Assembly: GCF_014268885.2 (NCBI RefSeq)
Contig: NZ_CP077095.1
Coordinates: 4,495,001 to 4,559,000 of the forward strand
Length of the DNA: 64,000 nucleotides
Source of the DNA: Pseudomonas xantholysinigenes
GTDB lineage: Bacteria; Pseudomonadota; Gammaproteobacteria; Pseudomonadales; Pseudomonadaceae
Direction of reading: 5' to 3'
Shown: one piece after another, positions 10,780 through 18,567 of the stretch
Position numbering within the stretch: the first letter of the stretch is position 1
Layout: each line of letters opens with the position of its first letter
Notes under the pieces: model-generated
Told to the model about the DNA's origin: nothing
The model's database searches: none
Seen by the model: the letters and a program-made list of their open reading frames with translations, nothing else
Translations under genes and position numbers: made by a program

Positions 10780-11166
10780 ATGGCAGATTCGAAATCCACC
10801 GGCGAACGTATGCGCCGCCAGGTCATGGGCGATGCCTTCGTCGACCGTGCCTTGGGCAACGCGACCGAGTTCAGCCAACCGCTTCAGGACTTCGTCAACG
10901 AGCATGCCTGGGGCAGCGTCTGGGCTCGCGATGGCCTGCCGCTGAAGACCCGCAGCCTGATCACCCTGGCCACACTGACCGCGCTCAAGTGCCCGCAGGA
11001 GCTCAAGGGGCATGTGCGTGGAGCGTTGAACAATGGCTGCACCGTTGAGGAAATCCGCGAGGCATTGCTGCATTGCGCGGTGTATGCCGGGGTGCCGGCG
11101 GCGGTCGATGCGTTTCGGGCGGCGCAGGAAGTGATTGATAGTTATCAGGCGAGCCCTAGCGATTAA
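10780..11166 (+). CDS. Carboxymuconolactone decarboxylase-family protein
   Basis: A 128-residue all-helical CMD-domain protein resembling PcaC: N-terminal RMRRQVMGDAFVDRALGN, the central TRSLITLATLTALKCPQELKGH stretch, and NNGCTVEEIREALLHCAVYAGVPAAVDAF, which is typical of 4-carboxymuconolactone decarboxylase. No other protocatechuate pathway gene is nearby, so a true ring-cleavage role is not supported by context; it may be a general AhpD/CMD-fold oxidoreductase or decarboxylase. It starts 10 nt after the antiporter stop with AAGGA before the ATG and is probably co-transcribed with it. Confidence 0.85.
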   Translation: MADSKSTGERMRRQVMGDAFVDRALGNATEFSQPLQDFVNEHAWGSVWARDGLPLKTRSLITLATLTALKCPQELKGHVRGALNNGCTVEEIREALLHCAVYAGVPAAVDAFRAAQEVIDSYQASPSD

Positions 11167-11185
11167 GGGCGGGCGCCCTGGCCTC

Positions 11186-12075
11186 GTGACTGTTACCTAT
11201 GTGAGTGAACACCTGTGTAACCCATGTGGGTGATTCAAATATTTTCACGTGCAAGCCCGCCCCCACAGGGATGCATATGACCCTGTGGGGGCGGGCTTGC
11301 CCGCGAAGGCGACCTTAAGATCACACAGTTGCAACTAGCGACAGCTGCGCAAGCCCAGGCGCCGTGACTGTTACCTATGTGAGTGAACGCCTGTGTAACC
11401 CATGTGGGTGATCCAGATATTTTCACGTGCAAGCCCGCCCCCACAGGGATGCATATGACCCTGTGGGAGCGGGCTTGCCCGCGAAGGCGACCTTGCGATC
11501 ACACAGTTGCAACTAGCGACAGCTGTGCAAGCCCAGGCGCCGTGACTGTTACCTATGTGAGTGAACGCCTGAGTAACCCATGTGGGTGATCCAGATATTT
11601 TCACGTGCAAGCCCGCCCCCACAAGGATGCATAAGACCCTGTGGGAGCGGGCTTGCCCGCGAAGGCGACCTTGAGATCACACAGTTGCAACTAGCGACAG
11701 CTGCGCAAGCCCAGGCGCCGTGACTGTTACCTATGTGAGTGAACGCTTGTGTAACCCATGTGGGCGATCCAGATATTTTCACGTGCAAGCCCGCCCCCAC
11801 AAGGATGCATAAGACCCTGTGGGTGCGGGCTTGCCCGCGAAGGCGACCTTGAGATCACACAGTTGCAACTAGCGACAGCTGCGCAAGCCCAGGCGCCGTG
11901 ACTGTTACCTATGTGAGTGAACGCTTGTGTAACCCATGTGGGCGATCCAGATATTTTCACGTGCAAGCCCGCCCCCACAGGGATGCATATGACCCTGTGG
12001 GAGCGGGCTTGCCCGCGAAGGCGACCTTGCGATCACACAGTTGCAAATAGCGACAGCTGCGCAAGCCCAGGCGCC
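11186..12075. repeat. Five-copy 178-bp tandem repeat array
   Basis: Five consecutive units begin at 11186, 11364, 11542, 11720 and 11898, an exact 178-bp period, and differ by only a few substitutions. Each unit holds a near-perfect 20-bp inverted repeat (GCAAGCCCGCCCCCACAGGG, a 10-nt loop, then its complement) continuing into the REP-like GGGCTTGCCCGCGAAGG, plus two imperfect 14-bp direct repeats ACCYATGTGRGTGA placed 25 bp apart. No gene is supported: 178 is not a multiple of 3, so open frames drift between copies. Confidence 0.95.
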
Positions 12076-12076
12076 G

Positions 12077-12300
12077 CCCGTACCTTCGCGACTTCAGGAG
12101 GCCGAACGCAGGTCTTGCGGAGGGAGGTGACGGGCATGGATGCCCGTCAAGCGCTGCGCCCCAGGATGGGGCGTTCAGCGCGGTCCTCCCGGGAGCAAGA
12201 CCGGAGTGAGGGGACCCGGAGCGTAGCGGAGGGCCGGATGAATGGAGCGCAGCGTTTTTTGGTTACTTTTTGTCGCGTTTGACAAAAAGTGACTCGCCGT
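12077..12300 (+). repeat. Structured ~230-bp interspersed repeat, left copy (interrupted by IS)
   Basis: This non-coding stretch contains consecutive stem-loops: GACGGGCA-TGGA-TGCCCGTC, GCCCC-AGGAT-GGGGC, and ACTTTTTGTC-6nt-GACAAAAAGT (12265-12290). A homologous copy lies inverted at about 13905-14135. The IS3-family element at 12301-13746 splits its distal end; the sequence resumes after the IS (13747-13790) with AAAGGCGAAAAGGTGACTA. The element appears to be one of the Pseudomonas interspersed repeats; a repeat-encoded peptide with RQALRPRMGRSARSSREQ can be read from both copies but lacks gene features. Confidence 0.85.
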
Positions 12301-12350
12301 TGAACTGACCCCCGAAAGTTGGACGCCTGACCCCAAGCGGAGGGTGTTCC

Positions 12351-12893
12351 ATGACGAAATACGACCTAGCGCTCAAGCAAGCACTCATCGAGGAGTGTCT
12401 TTCTGCCCGGAGTGTTCATGAGGTGGCACTGAGGCATAGCCTGAGTGCATCGCTGCTGCGCCGTTGGATAAAGGGCTATGAGCAACACGGTGCTGCAGGT
12501 CTGGCTACCAAGTACAGCCACTACGACGCCCAGTTCAAGTTGAAGGTTTTGCAGTGCATCGAGCAAGACGGACTGTCAGCCCAGCAAGCCTGCATACAGT
12601 TTGATATTCGTGGCCCGAGTAGCATCAGGCAATGGAAAAGGTTGTACGATGAAGGCGGACTAGAAGCACTTCACCCGCATCGTGCCCGAGAATCCAGTAT
12701 GCCCCGCAAAGCATCAGAACAACCCAACGTAAGCCCTGCTAAGCCTGCAGATGCTGAGTTGACACCTAAGCAAATGCTCGAAGAGCTGGAGTATTTACGT
12801 GCGGAGAATGCCTATCTAAAAAAGCTCGATGCCTTGATCCAAGCGGATCCACGCACTGCGCAACCAAGAAAGCGCAGGCTGTCCAAGGATTGA
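12351..12893 (+). CDS. IS3-family OrfA (helix-turn-helix, DNA-binding)
   Basis: A 180-residue protein with two tandem helix-turn-helix units (about residues 15-45, SARSVHEVALRHSLSASLLR, and 65-100, LSAQQACIQFDIRGPSSIRQ) and a C-terminal leucine-rich coiled coil (MLEELEYLRAENAYLKKLDA). OrfA binds the IS ends. In its reading frame CTA AAA AAG (12816-12824) matches the IS3 programmed -1 frameshift heptamer. After a -1 slip the frame stays open into orfB, giving the OrfAB transposase. The stop overlaps orfB by 4 nt. Confidence 0.93.
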   Translation: MTKYDLALKQALIEECLSARSVHEVALRHSLSASLLRRWIKGYEQHGAAGLATKYSHYDAQFKLKVLQCIEQDGLSAQQACIQFDIRGPSSIRQWKRLYDEGGLEALHPHRARESSMPRKASEQPNVSPAKPADAELTPKQMLEELEYLRAENAYLKKLDALIQADPRTAQPRKRRLSKD

Positions 12894-13714
12894 GGCATGA
12901 ACATCGACTGGCTCTGCTGTTACGTGCTGCAGGGCTGGCACGCAGTACCTTCTATTACCAAAGCAAAGCCTTGGTGGCCGACAAGCATGCGGCCCTCAAA
13001 GAACGCATCAAGAGTGTCTATCACAGGCATAAGGGGCGGTACGGCTATCGCCGCATCACCGCCGTGCTTGGGTGCCATGGCGAGGTGATCAATCACAAGA
13101 AGGTGCAGCGGTTGATGCAGTTAATGGATCTGAAATCGCTGGTAAAAGTGAAGAAATATCGCTCCTACCGAGGTTCCGAAGGGCTTGTTGCATCTGATCT
13201 GCTCAAGCGTGAGTTCAAGGCGGAAGCCCCTAATCAGAAATGGGTAACCGATGTGACAGAGTTCAAGGTGAAAGGGCAGAAGCTGTTTCTTTCGCCTGTG
13301 ATGGACCTGTACAACGGCGAAATTCTTGCCTATCAGATCAATCCGCGCCCTGAGTTCAAGATGGTGTCGGCGATGTTGGAGCAAGCTTTCGAGCGGCTGA
13401 ACCCAGATGACAAACCGATATTGCACTCCGATCAGGGCTGGCAATACCGACAGCCCGCTTATCGACATATGCTGGGCAGAAAGAAAATACAACAGAGTAT
13501 GTCGCGTAAGGGTAACTGCCTGGACAATGCCGCGATGGAAAGCTTCTTTGGCACACTCAAGAGCGAGTTTTTCTATTTGCAATCGTTTGAGAGTGTTGAA
13601 CAACTGGCGTCAGGCCTTGAGGACTACATCGCCTACTACAACCAAGAGCGTATAAGTCTAAGACTGAATGGCTTGAGTCCGGTACAATTTCGGACCCAAG
13701 CGCTGAACCCATAG
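12890..13714 (+). CDS. IS3-family OrfB (DDE integrase domain)
   Basis: A 274-residue catalytic half of the transposase in the -1 frame relative to orfA. It has the HTH_21 region (ALKERIKSVYHRHKGRYGYR) and an rve/RNase H-fold core with the acidic triad in WVTDVTEFK, ILHSDQGWQY and NAAMESFFGTLKSE. The TDVTEFKV and LFLSPVMDLYNGEI stretches are typical of the IS150 group. It can start at TTG 12890 on its own, but the active transposase is expected as an OrfAB fusion via the frameshift at 12818-12824. Confidence 0.94.
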   Translation: MRHEHRLALLLRAAGLARSTFYYQSKALVADKHAALKERIKSVYHRHKGRYGYRRITAVLGCHGEVINHKKVQRLMQLMDLKSLVKVKKYRSYRGSEGLVASDLLKREFKAEAPNQKWVTDVTEFKVKGQKLFLSPVMDLYNGEILAYQINPRPEFKMVSAMLEQAFERLNPDDKPILHSDQGWQYRQPAYRHMLGRKKIQQSMSRKGNCLDNAAMESFFGTLKSEFFYLQSFESVEQLASGLEDYIAYYNQERISLRLNGLSPVQFRTQALNP

Positions 13715-13821
13715 CGTACCCCGTCCAACTTTCGGGGGTCAGTTCACGTAAAGGCGAAAAGGTGACTATGCGTCAACACGGCAAATGAATGCGCATACAT
13801 CTGTAGAAACCCACGCCGACC

Positions 13822-13857
13822 GACTTTGACTTTGACTTTGACTTTGACTTTGACTTT
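13822..13857. repeat. Hexanucleotide microsatellite (GACTTT)6
   Basis: Six perfect GACTTT units between the IS-bearing left repeat and the inverted right repeat copy. Such tracts are prone to slipped-strand length change. No gene overlaps it that I would support. Confidence 0.95.
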
Positions 13858-13904
13858 CAAAGTATGGGTATTGAAAGTTATACGCTCATTCATTGGCGAT
13901 GGCG

Positions 13905-14135
13905 ACGCACAGTCACCTTTCCGCCCTTACGGCGGGTCCCTTTTTGAAGGATCAAAAAGGAACCAAAAAATCCTCGCTCCATTCATCCGGCCCCTACGCT
14001 TCGCTCCGGGGTCCCCTCACTCCGTTCTTGCTCCCGGGAGGACCGCGCTGAACGCCCCATCCTGGGGCGCAGCGCTTGACGGGCATCCATGCCCGTCACC
14101 TCCCTCCGCAAGACCTGCGCTCGGCCTCCTGAAGT
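13905..14135 (-). repeat. Structured ~230-bp interspersed repeat, right copy (inverted)
   Basis: Reverse complement homolog of 12077-12300 plus 13747-13785. It keeps the same order of stem-loops, including the GACGGGCA/TGCCCGTC hairpin (about 14079-14098), but the hairpin CCTTTTTGA-AGGA-TCAAAAAGG (13939-13960) differs in sequence from its left counterpart while remaining perfectly paired. Together with the left copy it forms a long inverted repeat around the IS. Confidence 0.85.
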
Positions 14136-14173
14136 CGCAATTGGTGGCGCCTGAACTATCGCGCGCTTAGCAG

Positions 14174-14232
14174 CAAGATCAAGATCAAGATCAAGATCAA
14201 GATCAAGATCAAGATCAAGATCAAGATCAAGA
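14174..14232. repeat. Hexanucleotide microsatellite (CAAGAT)9
   Basis: Nine perfect CAAGAT units plus a partial tenth, just outside the right copy of the ~230-bp repeat. The remaining sequence up to 14379 shows no gene or recognisable RNA. Confidence 0.95.
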
Positions 14233-14379
14233 GATGCGAAGTTGGAAGTTAGATAATTGGCAATGTGTTGACTGCCTGCCATGGCAACCGAGAGATTGAA
14301 AGCAGACTTGAATAATACGCCTTCCAAGCCTGCTCGGTTTCAGGACACCGAACATATCCCGAAACCGAACAAGATCAAA

Positions 14380-15735
14380 TCAGGCCTGCCGTGCCTTCTT
14401 CATCCGAAACGCCACCCACAACACAGCAATCCACGCCGGAATCAACATCACCGAAATACGAATCGGCGGTGTCAGGTACATCACCACCAGGATCAGCACA
14501 ATGAACGCCAGACACAGGTAGTTGCTCAGCGGATGCCACAGACTCTGGTAGAACGGCGTGATCCCGGCCGCCAACTTGGCCTTGCGGAACTTGAGGTGGG
14601 TAATACTGATGCTCGCCCAGTTGATCACCAGCGCCGACACCGCCAGTGCCATCAACAGGCCAAACGCCTCACCCGGCATGAGGTAGTTGATCAGCACGCA
14701 CAGGCCCGTGGCGAACGCCGACACCCCAAGCGCAGTCAGCGGTACGCCGCGACGGCTGACCTTGAGCAGTTGGCGCGGCGCATCGCCCTGGGTAGCCAGG
14801 CCGAACAGCATGCGGCTGTTGGCATAGACGCAGCTGTTGTACACCGACAGCGCCGCCGTCAGCACCACGATATTGAGGATGGTCGCCACCAGATCGCTGT
14901 CGAGGTTGTGGAAGATCATCACGAACGGGCTGCCGCCCTGCACCACCTTTTGCCATGGGTACAACGACAGCAGCACCGCCAGCGCGCCGATATAAAAGAT
15001 CAGGATGCGATAAACCACCTGGTTGGTGGCCTTGGGAATGCTTTCACGCGGGTTGGCGGCTTCGGCGGCGGTAATGCCCACCAGCTCCAGGCCACCGAAC
15101 GAGAACATGATCACCGCCAGTGCCATGACCAGCCCGACCACGCCATTAGGGAAGAAGCCGCCGTACTGCCACAGGTTGGCAACACTGGCATCCGGCCCGC
15201 CGTCACCGCTGGCCAGCAGCCAGGCGCCGAAGGCGATCATGCTGACGATCGCCACCACCTTGACCAGGGCGAACCAGAACTCCATCTCGCCATAGACCTT
15301 CACCTGGGTCAGGTTGATGGCGTTGATCACCACGAAGAAGATCGCCGCCGTGGCCCAGGTGGGGAAGTCCGGCCACCAGTACTGCACGTAGATGCCCACG
15401 GCGGTGAGCTCGGCCATGCCGACCAGCACGTACACCACCCAGTAGTTCCAACCCGAGACAAACCCGGCGAACTCGCTCCAGTACTGATGGGCGAAGTGGC
15501 TGAAGCTGCCGGCGACCGGCTCCTCGACCACCATCTCGCCAAGCTGGCGCATGATCAGGAAAGCCATCAGACCGGCGATGGCATAGCCCAGCAACACCGA
15601 GGGGCCGGCCAGCTGGATGGTCTGGGCGATGCCCAGGAACAGCCCGGTGCCGATGGCGCCACCCAGCGCGATCAGCTGGATATGGCGATTCTTCAGCCCG
15701 CGCTGCAAGCGCTCGGGCGTGCTCTGGTCTTGCAT
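14380..15735 (-). CDS. Aromatic amino acid permease (PheP/AroP-like, APC superfamily)
   Basis: A 451-residue, 12-segment APC transporter importing an amino acid with protons. The N-terminal LKNRHIQLIALGGAIGTGLF is the amino-acid-permease signature, and long stretches such as FLIMRQLGEMVVEEPVAGSF, GFVSGWNYWVVYVLVGMAEL and MFSFGGLELVGITAAEA follow E. coli PheP more closely than GabP or ProY. A phenylalanine or general aromatic substrate is therefore likely. It lies 51 nt after an AEC-family carrier gene on the same strand; AAAGGACAC precedes the ATG. Confidence 0.88.
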   Translation of the reverse strand: MQDQSTPERLQRGLKNRHIQLIALGGAIGTGLFLGIAQTIQLAGPSVLLGYAIAGLMAFLIMRQLGEMVVEEPVAGSFSHFAHQYWSEFAGFVSGWNYWVVYVLVGMAELTAVGIYVQYWWPDFPTWATAAIFFVVINAINLTQVKVYGEMEFWFALVKVVAIVSMIAFGAWLLASGDGGPDASVANLWQYGGFFPNGVVGLVMALAVIMFSFGGLELVGITAAEAANPRESIPKATNQVVYRILIFYIGALAVLLSLYPWQKVVQGGSPFVMIFHNLDSDLVATILNIVVLTAALSVYNSCVYANSRMLFGLATQGDAPRQLLKVSRRGVPLTALGVSAFATGLCVLINYLMPGEAFGLLMALAVSALVINWASISITHLKFRKAKLAAGITPFYQSLWHPLSNYLCLAFIVLILVVMYLTPPIRISVMLIPAWIAVLWVAFRMKKARQA

Positions 15736-15786
15736 GAAGTGTCCTTTAAGTGAGGCCGTATTGTTGGATTTGTGTGCAGTGAGGGT

Positions 15787-16728
15787 CTAGATCCAACCGC
15801 CCCACTGCAAGACGAAAATACCGATGTTGGTGGTGATGGCCGCCATCAGTGTAGTGACCACGATGATCGACGCCGCCAGTTCGTGGTTGCCGTTGGCCTC
15901 GCGCGCCATCACATAGCTGGCCGCAGCGGTCGGGCTGCCGATGTACAGGAACAGGATGCCCAGCTCGGCGCCGCGAAAACCGCACAGCCAAGCGCCCAGG
16001 GTACCCAGTACCGGCAGCCAGACCATCTTCACCAGGCTGACGTCCAGCGCCAGCCGGCCACTGTCGCGCAGGGCGGCCAGCGACAGCGTGCCACCGATGC
16101 AGATCAGCGCCAGCGGCAGGGTCATCTGTGCCAGGTAATCGCCCGAAGTCAGCAGCCAATTGGGCAACGGCACCTGGCCATAAGCCATGGGCGTGGCCAG
16201 CAGCACGCTGATGATCAGCGGATTGCTGAGGATGTTCTTGCAGATACTCCAAGGGTCGGACTTCAGGTCCGGGCTATACACCGCCAGCACCACCGCCGAC
16301 AGCGAGTTGTACAGAAGGATCACCAGCCCGGCGAGCACCGCGCCAAGGGAAATACCGTAGTCGCCGTACAGGCTGGCCGCCAGGGCCAGGCCAATGACCC
16401 CGTTGTTGCCGCGAAATGCGCCCTGGGTGTAGATGCCGCGGTCGGCCCGCGGGCAGCGCCAGATTGCCAGGCCCCAGGCCAGGCCGAAGCACGCCAGGGT
16501 GGCGATGACGAAGTACAGGATCACCCCGGGTTGCACCGCCGTCGCCAGGTCGGCGTGGTAGATACCGAGGAACAGCAGCGCCGGCATGCATACGTTGAAC
16601 ACCAGCTTGGAGGCGACCCGGTTGAAGTTGTCGTCGATCAAGCCAATGCGCTTGAGCCACACGCCCATGAACAGCATGGCGAACACAGGGGCCGTGATGT
16701 TCAGTGTCTGGATAAGAAGGGCGAGCAT
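15787..16728 (-). CDS. AEC-family (auxin efflux carrier-like) transporter
   Basis: A 313-residue membrane protein with about ten predicted segments in two halves. Start MLALLIQTLNITAPVFAMLF at 16728 is chosen because the longer frame adds 30 hydrophilic residues with no homology. The family motif region FMGVWLKRIGLIDDNFNR and the C-terminal GFRGAELGILFLYIGSPTAA are typical of AEC proteins, which transport carboxylates or amino-acid-like compounds. Substrate unknown. Probably co-transcribed with the aromatic amino acid permease downstream, and divergent from the phospholipase cassette. Confidence 0.85.
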   Translation of the reverse strand: MLALLIQTLNITAPVFAMLFMGVWLKRIGLIDDNFNRVASKLVFNVCMPALLFLGIYHADLATAVQPGVILYFVIATLACFGLAWGLAIWRCPRADRGIYTQGAFRGNNGVIGLALAASLYGDYGISLGAVLAGLVILLYNSLSAVVLAVYSPDLKSDPWSICKNILSNPLIISVLLATPMAYGQVPLPNWLLTSGDYLAQMTLPLALICIGGTLSLAALRDSGRLALDVSLVKMVWLPVLGTLGAWLCGFRGAELGILFLYIGSPTAAASYVMAREANGNHELAASIIVVTTLMAAITTNIGIFVLQWGGWI

Positions 16729-16827
16729 GCAGCGCGATCCTGAGGCTGGGCGTTGAAGGGGGCAATCATACGCCAGTGCCGGGGGCTTGCGCCCGCCGCA
16801 GCTGCCAGTTGCCAGCACAAACAGACC

Positions 16828-16855
16828 TTGACGTAGGAAATTTCCTGCCTATGAT
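16828..16855 (+). promoter_or_regulatory. Sigma-70 promoter of the phospholipase cassette
   Basis: TTGACG (16828-16833) and TATGAT (16850-16855) are spaced by 16 nt, a strong consensus-like promoter. A perfect 12-bp palindrome AGGAAATTTCCT (16835-16846) sits in the spacer and could bind a further regulator. Confidence 0.65.
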
Positions 16856-16863
16856 AACCATTA

Positions 16864-16879
16864 CTGTATATGCGTACAG
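16864..16879 (+). promoter_or_regulatory. LexA (SOS) box
   Basis: CTGTATATGCGTACAG fits the gamma-proteobacterial LexA consensus CTG-N10-CAG with a TATA-rich centre; nine of the ten central bases keep the alternating pyrimidine-purine pattern of the consensus. It starts 8 nt after the -10 hexamer, overlapping the expected transcription start, the classical repressing position. AAGGAG at 16907-16912 and the ATG at 16919 follow. Confidence 0.75.
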
Positions 16880-16918
16880 TATAAAAATGGATTATCCCGA
16901 CATTGCAAGGAGCAAATC

Positions 16919-18553
16919 ATGTCAGGAATGCACACTGCGCCCGTGGCCGCCCAGGCCCAGGCCAACCTGGTGGTCGCCGACCTCGACCAGTTGTTCGACC
17001 CGCAGGGTATTGCCCTCCCCGGCCCGGACAGCCATCTGGTGCTGGTCATGCATGGCCACCACACCCTCAAGTACCACCACTTCGCCGTCCCGGCGAACAA
17101 TGACAAGGCCGGCCAACGCGACGCCGAGCAATACTTCGAAGGCGCCGAGCACACCGCCATCGGTGACAATACCCTGCTGCGCTTCGAGGCCGGCCAGCCG
17201 GCCATCGTCGCCCACGAGGCGCCGCTGCCGCTGCCCAACGGCCTGACCCTCACCTATGGCCAGGTGATCGCCCTGGGCGGTGACTTCTTCGGCCTGCCGG
17301 AGCGCCCCATCGCCGACGGCGCCAGCGACGCCGAACGCATCGAGCGCTTCACCCAGGCGTTCGACTCGCTGGCCCGCTTGCCGGCAGCCAAGAGCGAGGC
17401 CGAGCAAATCCTTGCGGTGATGCAGGAAGAAATTCGCGCCGCCAACCAGGCCATCAAGGACGGACGTCAGCCGCACGAAGCCTACGATGCGCTGGGCGAC
17501 AGCCTGTCGGCGCGCTGGAACCGCATCACCGGTGGCGGCAGCTTCGCCTCCGACCTGTTCCCCCTGGGCCGCTACCTGAAGCTGGCCGCCAGCAACTGGG
17601 ACCACTTCGGCCCCTGGGCGCTGCTGGCCTACCAGGCAGGCCATGCCGCCGCCCTGCAGCAAGCCGTGAAGGCCCGCGCCAGCGGTAGCGAACGCGACCT
17701 GCAACTGGCCTATGCGATGAACGCCTTCGCCGACCACTTCCTCACCGACCTGTTCTCCGCCGGCCACCTGCGGGTGCCACGCAAGGCCCTGGCCGACACG
17801 GTGACACCGAGCGATGTCGGCTCACTGATCTCGCGCTTCATGCACGACGAGGACAGCAAGTACGGCCTGGCCGTGCGCAACGCGGAAGGCGAGCAATGGC
17901 GTGCCTACGGAGACAAACGCTACTTCGACACGGTGGATGTGGCCAACCGCCGCCAGGTGAGCCGTGCCGTGCAACGCTCGGCCGACGAAGTGTTCCAGGC
18001 CTCCGTCGACGGTCGCCTGCCACAGGCCAAGGACTATGGCGCCCTGCGCCTGGCCCCGGACCTGCGCGCCGCCGAGCAGGACCTGGTGCCGGGCAACTTC
18101 GCCCCGCTGTATTTCCTGGATGGCAAAACGGTGCTGCGGCGCAAGGATGTCAACGACCTCAACGATCGCAAGCGCACCGCCGACTGGTGGGGCTGGAGCA
18201 CCTACCTGCTGCTCAAGGACTACCAGCCGAACAAGCCGGCCGGCTTCATCGAGCCGCCAGCCGGGTCCGCGGCGATCACCGGCTGGCAACGCCATGAGCC
18301 GGATGGCCTGAACTGGCAGCCGGGCAATTCGGTGCGCTATGCCTTCAGCATCACCGATACGCTCAACGAGTCGTACATCGGCCCTTGGAGCGCCTATGCC
18401 GAACTGACCGACAAGTTCCACCCGACCCTGCAGGTGCCGCTGGACGGCAAGCAGCGCGGGCGCAACCTGTTCCGTCAGTTCCGTGGTGGCTCGCCGGAGC
18501 TGATCGCCAGCCTGGATGGCGCGACAAGCACTTACATCGATCGCAACGCGTGA
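16919..18553 (+). CDS. Zinc-dependent phospholipase C-like protein, SOS-controlled
   Basis: A 544-residue protein without a signal peptide. The central third carries histidine/aspartate-rich motifs of zinc-dependent phospholipase C / S1-P1-type enzymes: LTYGQVIALGGDFFG, ASNWDHFGPWALLAYQAGH, and above all NAFADHFLTDLFSAGHLR, which reproduces the H-x3-D-x5-H metal site of Bacillus cereus PLC, then SRFMHDEDSKYGL. The N-terminal 100 residues (LVLVMHGHHTLKYHHF) and C-terminal third are less familiar. Homologs are often annotated as phosphatidylcholine-hydrolysing phospholipase C. The activity is inferred from these motifs. AAGGAG precedes the ATG by 6 nt. The LexA box and promoter immediately upstream predict DNA-damage induction. 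A 62-residue gene follows at 14 nt. Confidence 0.68.
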   Translation: MSGMHTAPVAAQAQANLVVADLDQLFDPQGIALPGPDSHLVLVMHGHHTLKYHHFAVPANNDKAGQRDAEQYFEGAEHTAIGDNTLLRFEAGQPAIVAHEAPLPLPNGLTLTYGQVIALGGDFFGLPERPIADGASDAERIERFTQAFDSLARLPAAKSEAEQILAVMQEEIRAANQAIKDGRQPHEAYDALGDSLSARWNRITGGGSFASDLFPLGRYLKLAASNWDHFGPWALLAYQAGHAAALQQAVKARASGSERDLQLAYAMNAFADHFLTDLFSAGHLRVPRKALADTVTPSDVGSLISRFMHDEDSKYGLAVRNAEGEQWRAYGDKRYFDTVDVANRRQVSRAVQRSADEVFQASVDGRLPQAKDYGALRLAPDLRAAEQDLVPGNFAPLYFLDGKTVLRRKDVNDLNDRKRTADWWGWSTYLLLKDYQPNKPAGFIEPPAGSAAITGWQRHEPDGLNWQPGNSVRYAFSITDTLNESYIGPWSAYAELTDKFHPTLQVPLDGKQRGRNLFRQFRGGSPELIASLDGATSTYIDRNA

Positions 18554-18567
18554 CAGGGAGGTCACTC

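Larger units (their letters stand above)
12301..13746 (+). mobile_element. Intact IS3-family insertion sequence (IS150 group)
   Basis: A 1,446-bp element with perfect 24-bp terminal inverted repeats beginning TGAACTGACCCCCGAA (12301) and ending in its complement at 13746. CGT on both sides (12298-12300 and 13747-13749) is a 3-bp target duplication. It carries orfA and orfB in the -1 configuration, with a canonical A AAA AAG slippery heptamer at 12818-12824. All features look functional: no stops, complete DDE motif, matching ends, so it may be a recent insertion. Confidence 0.95.

Noticed and set aside
11235..11978. Repeated 69-83-codon minus-strand frames in the 178-bp array
   Set aside because: Same peptide reappears in each copy with a frame shift between units; no ribosome-binding site; product of the repeat.
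11186..12075. CRISPR array
   Set aside because: Units are contiguous 178-bp repeats without unique spacers, and no cas genes are present.
13826..14327. Frames encoding TLTLTL or DLDLDL peptides
   Set aside because: Translations of hexanucleotide microsatellites without other coding evidence.
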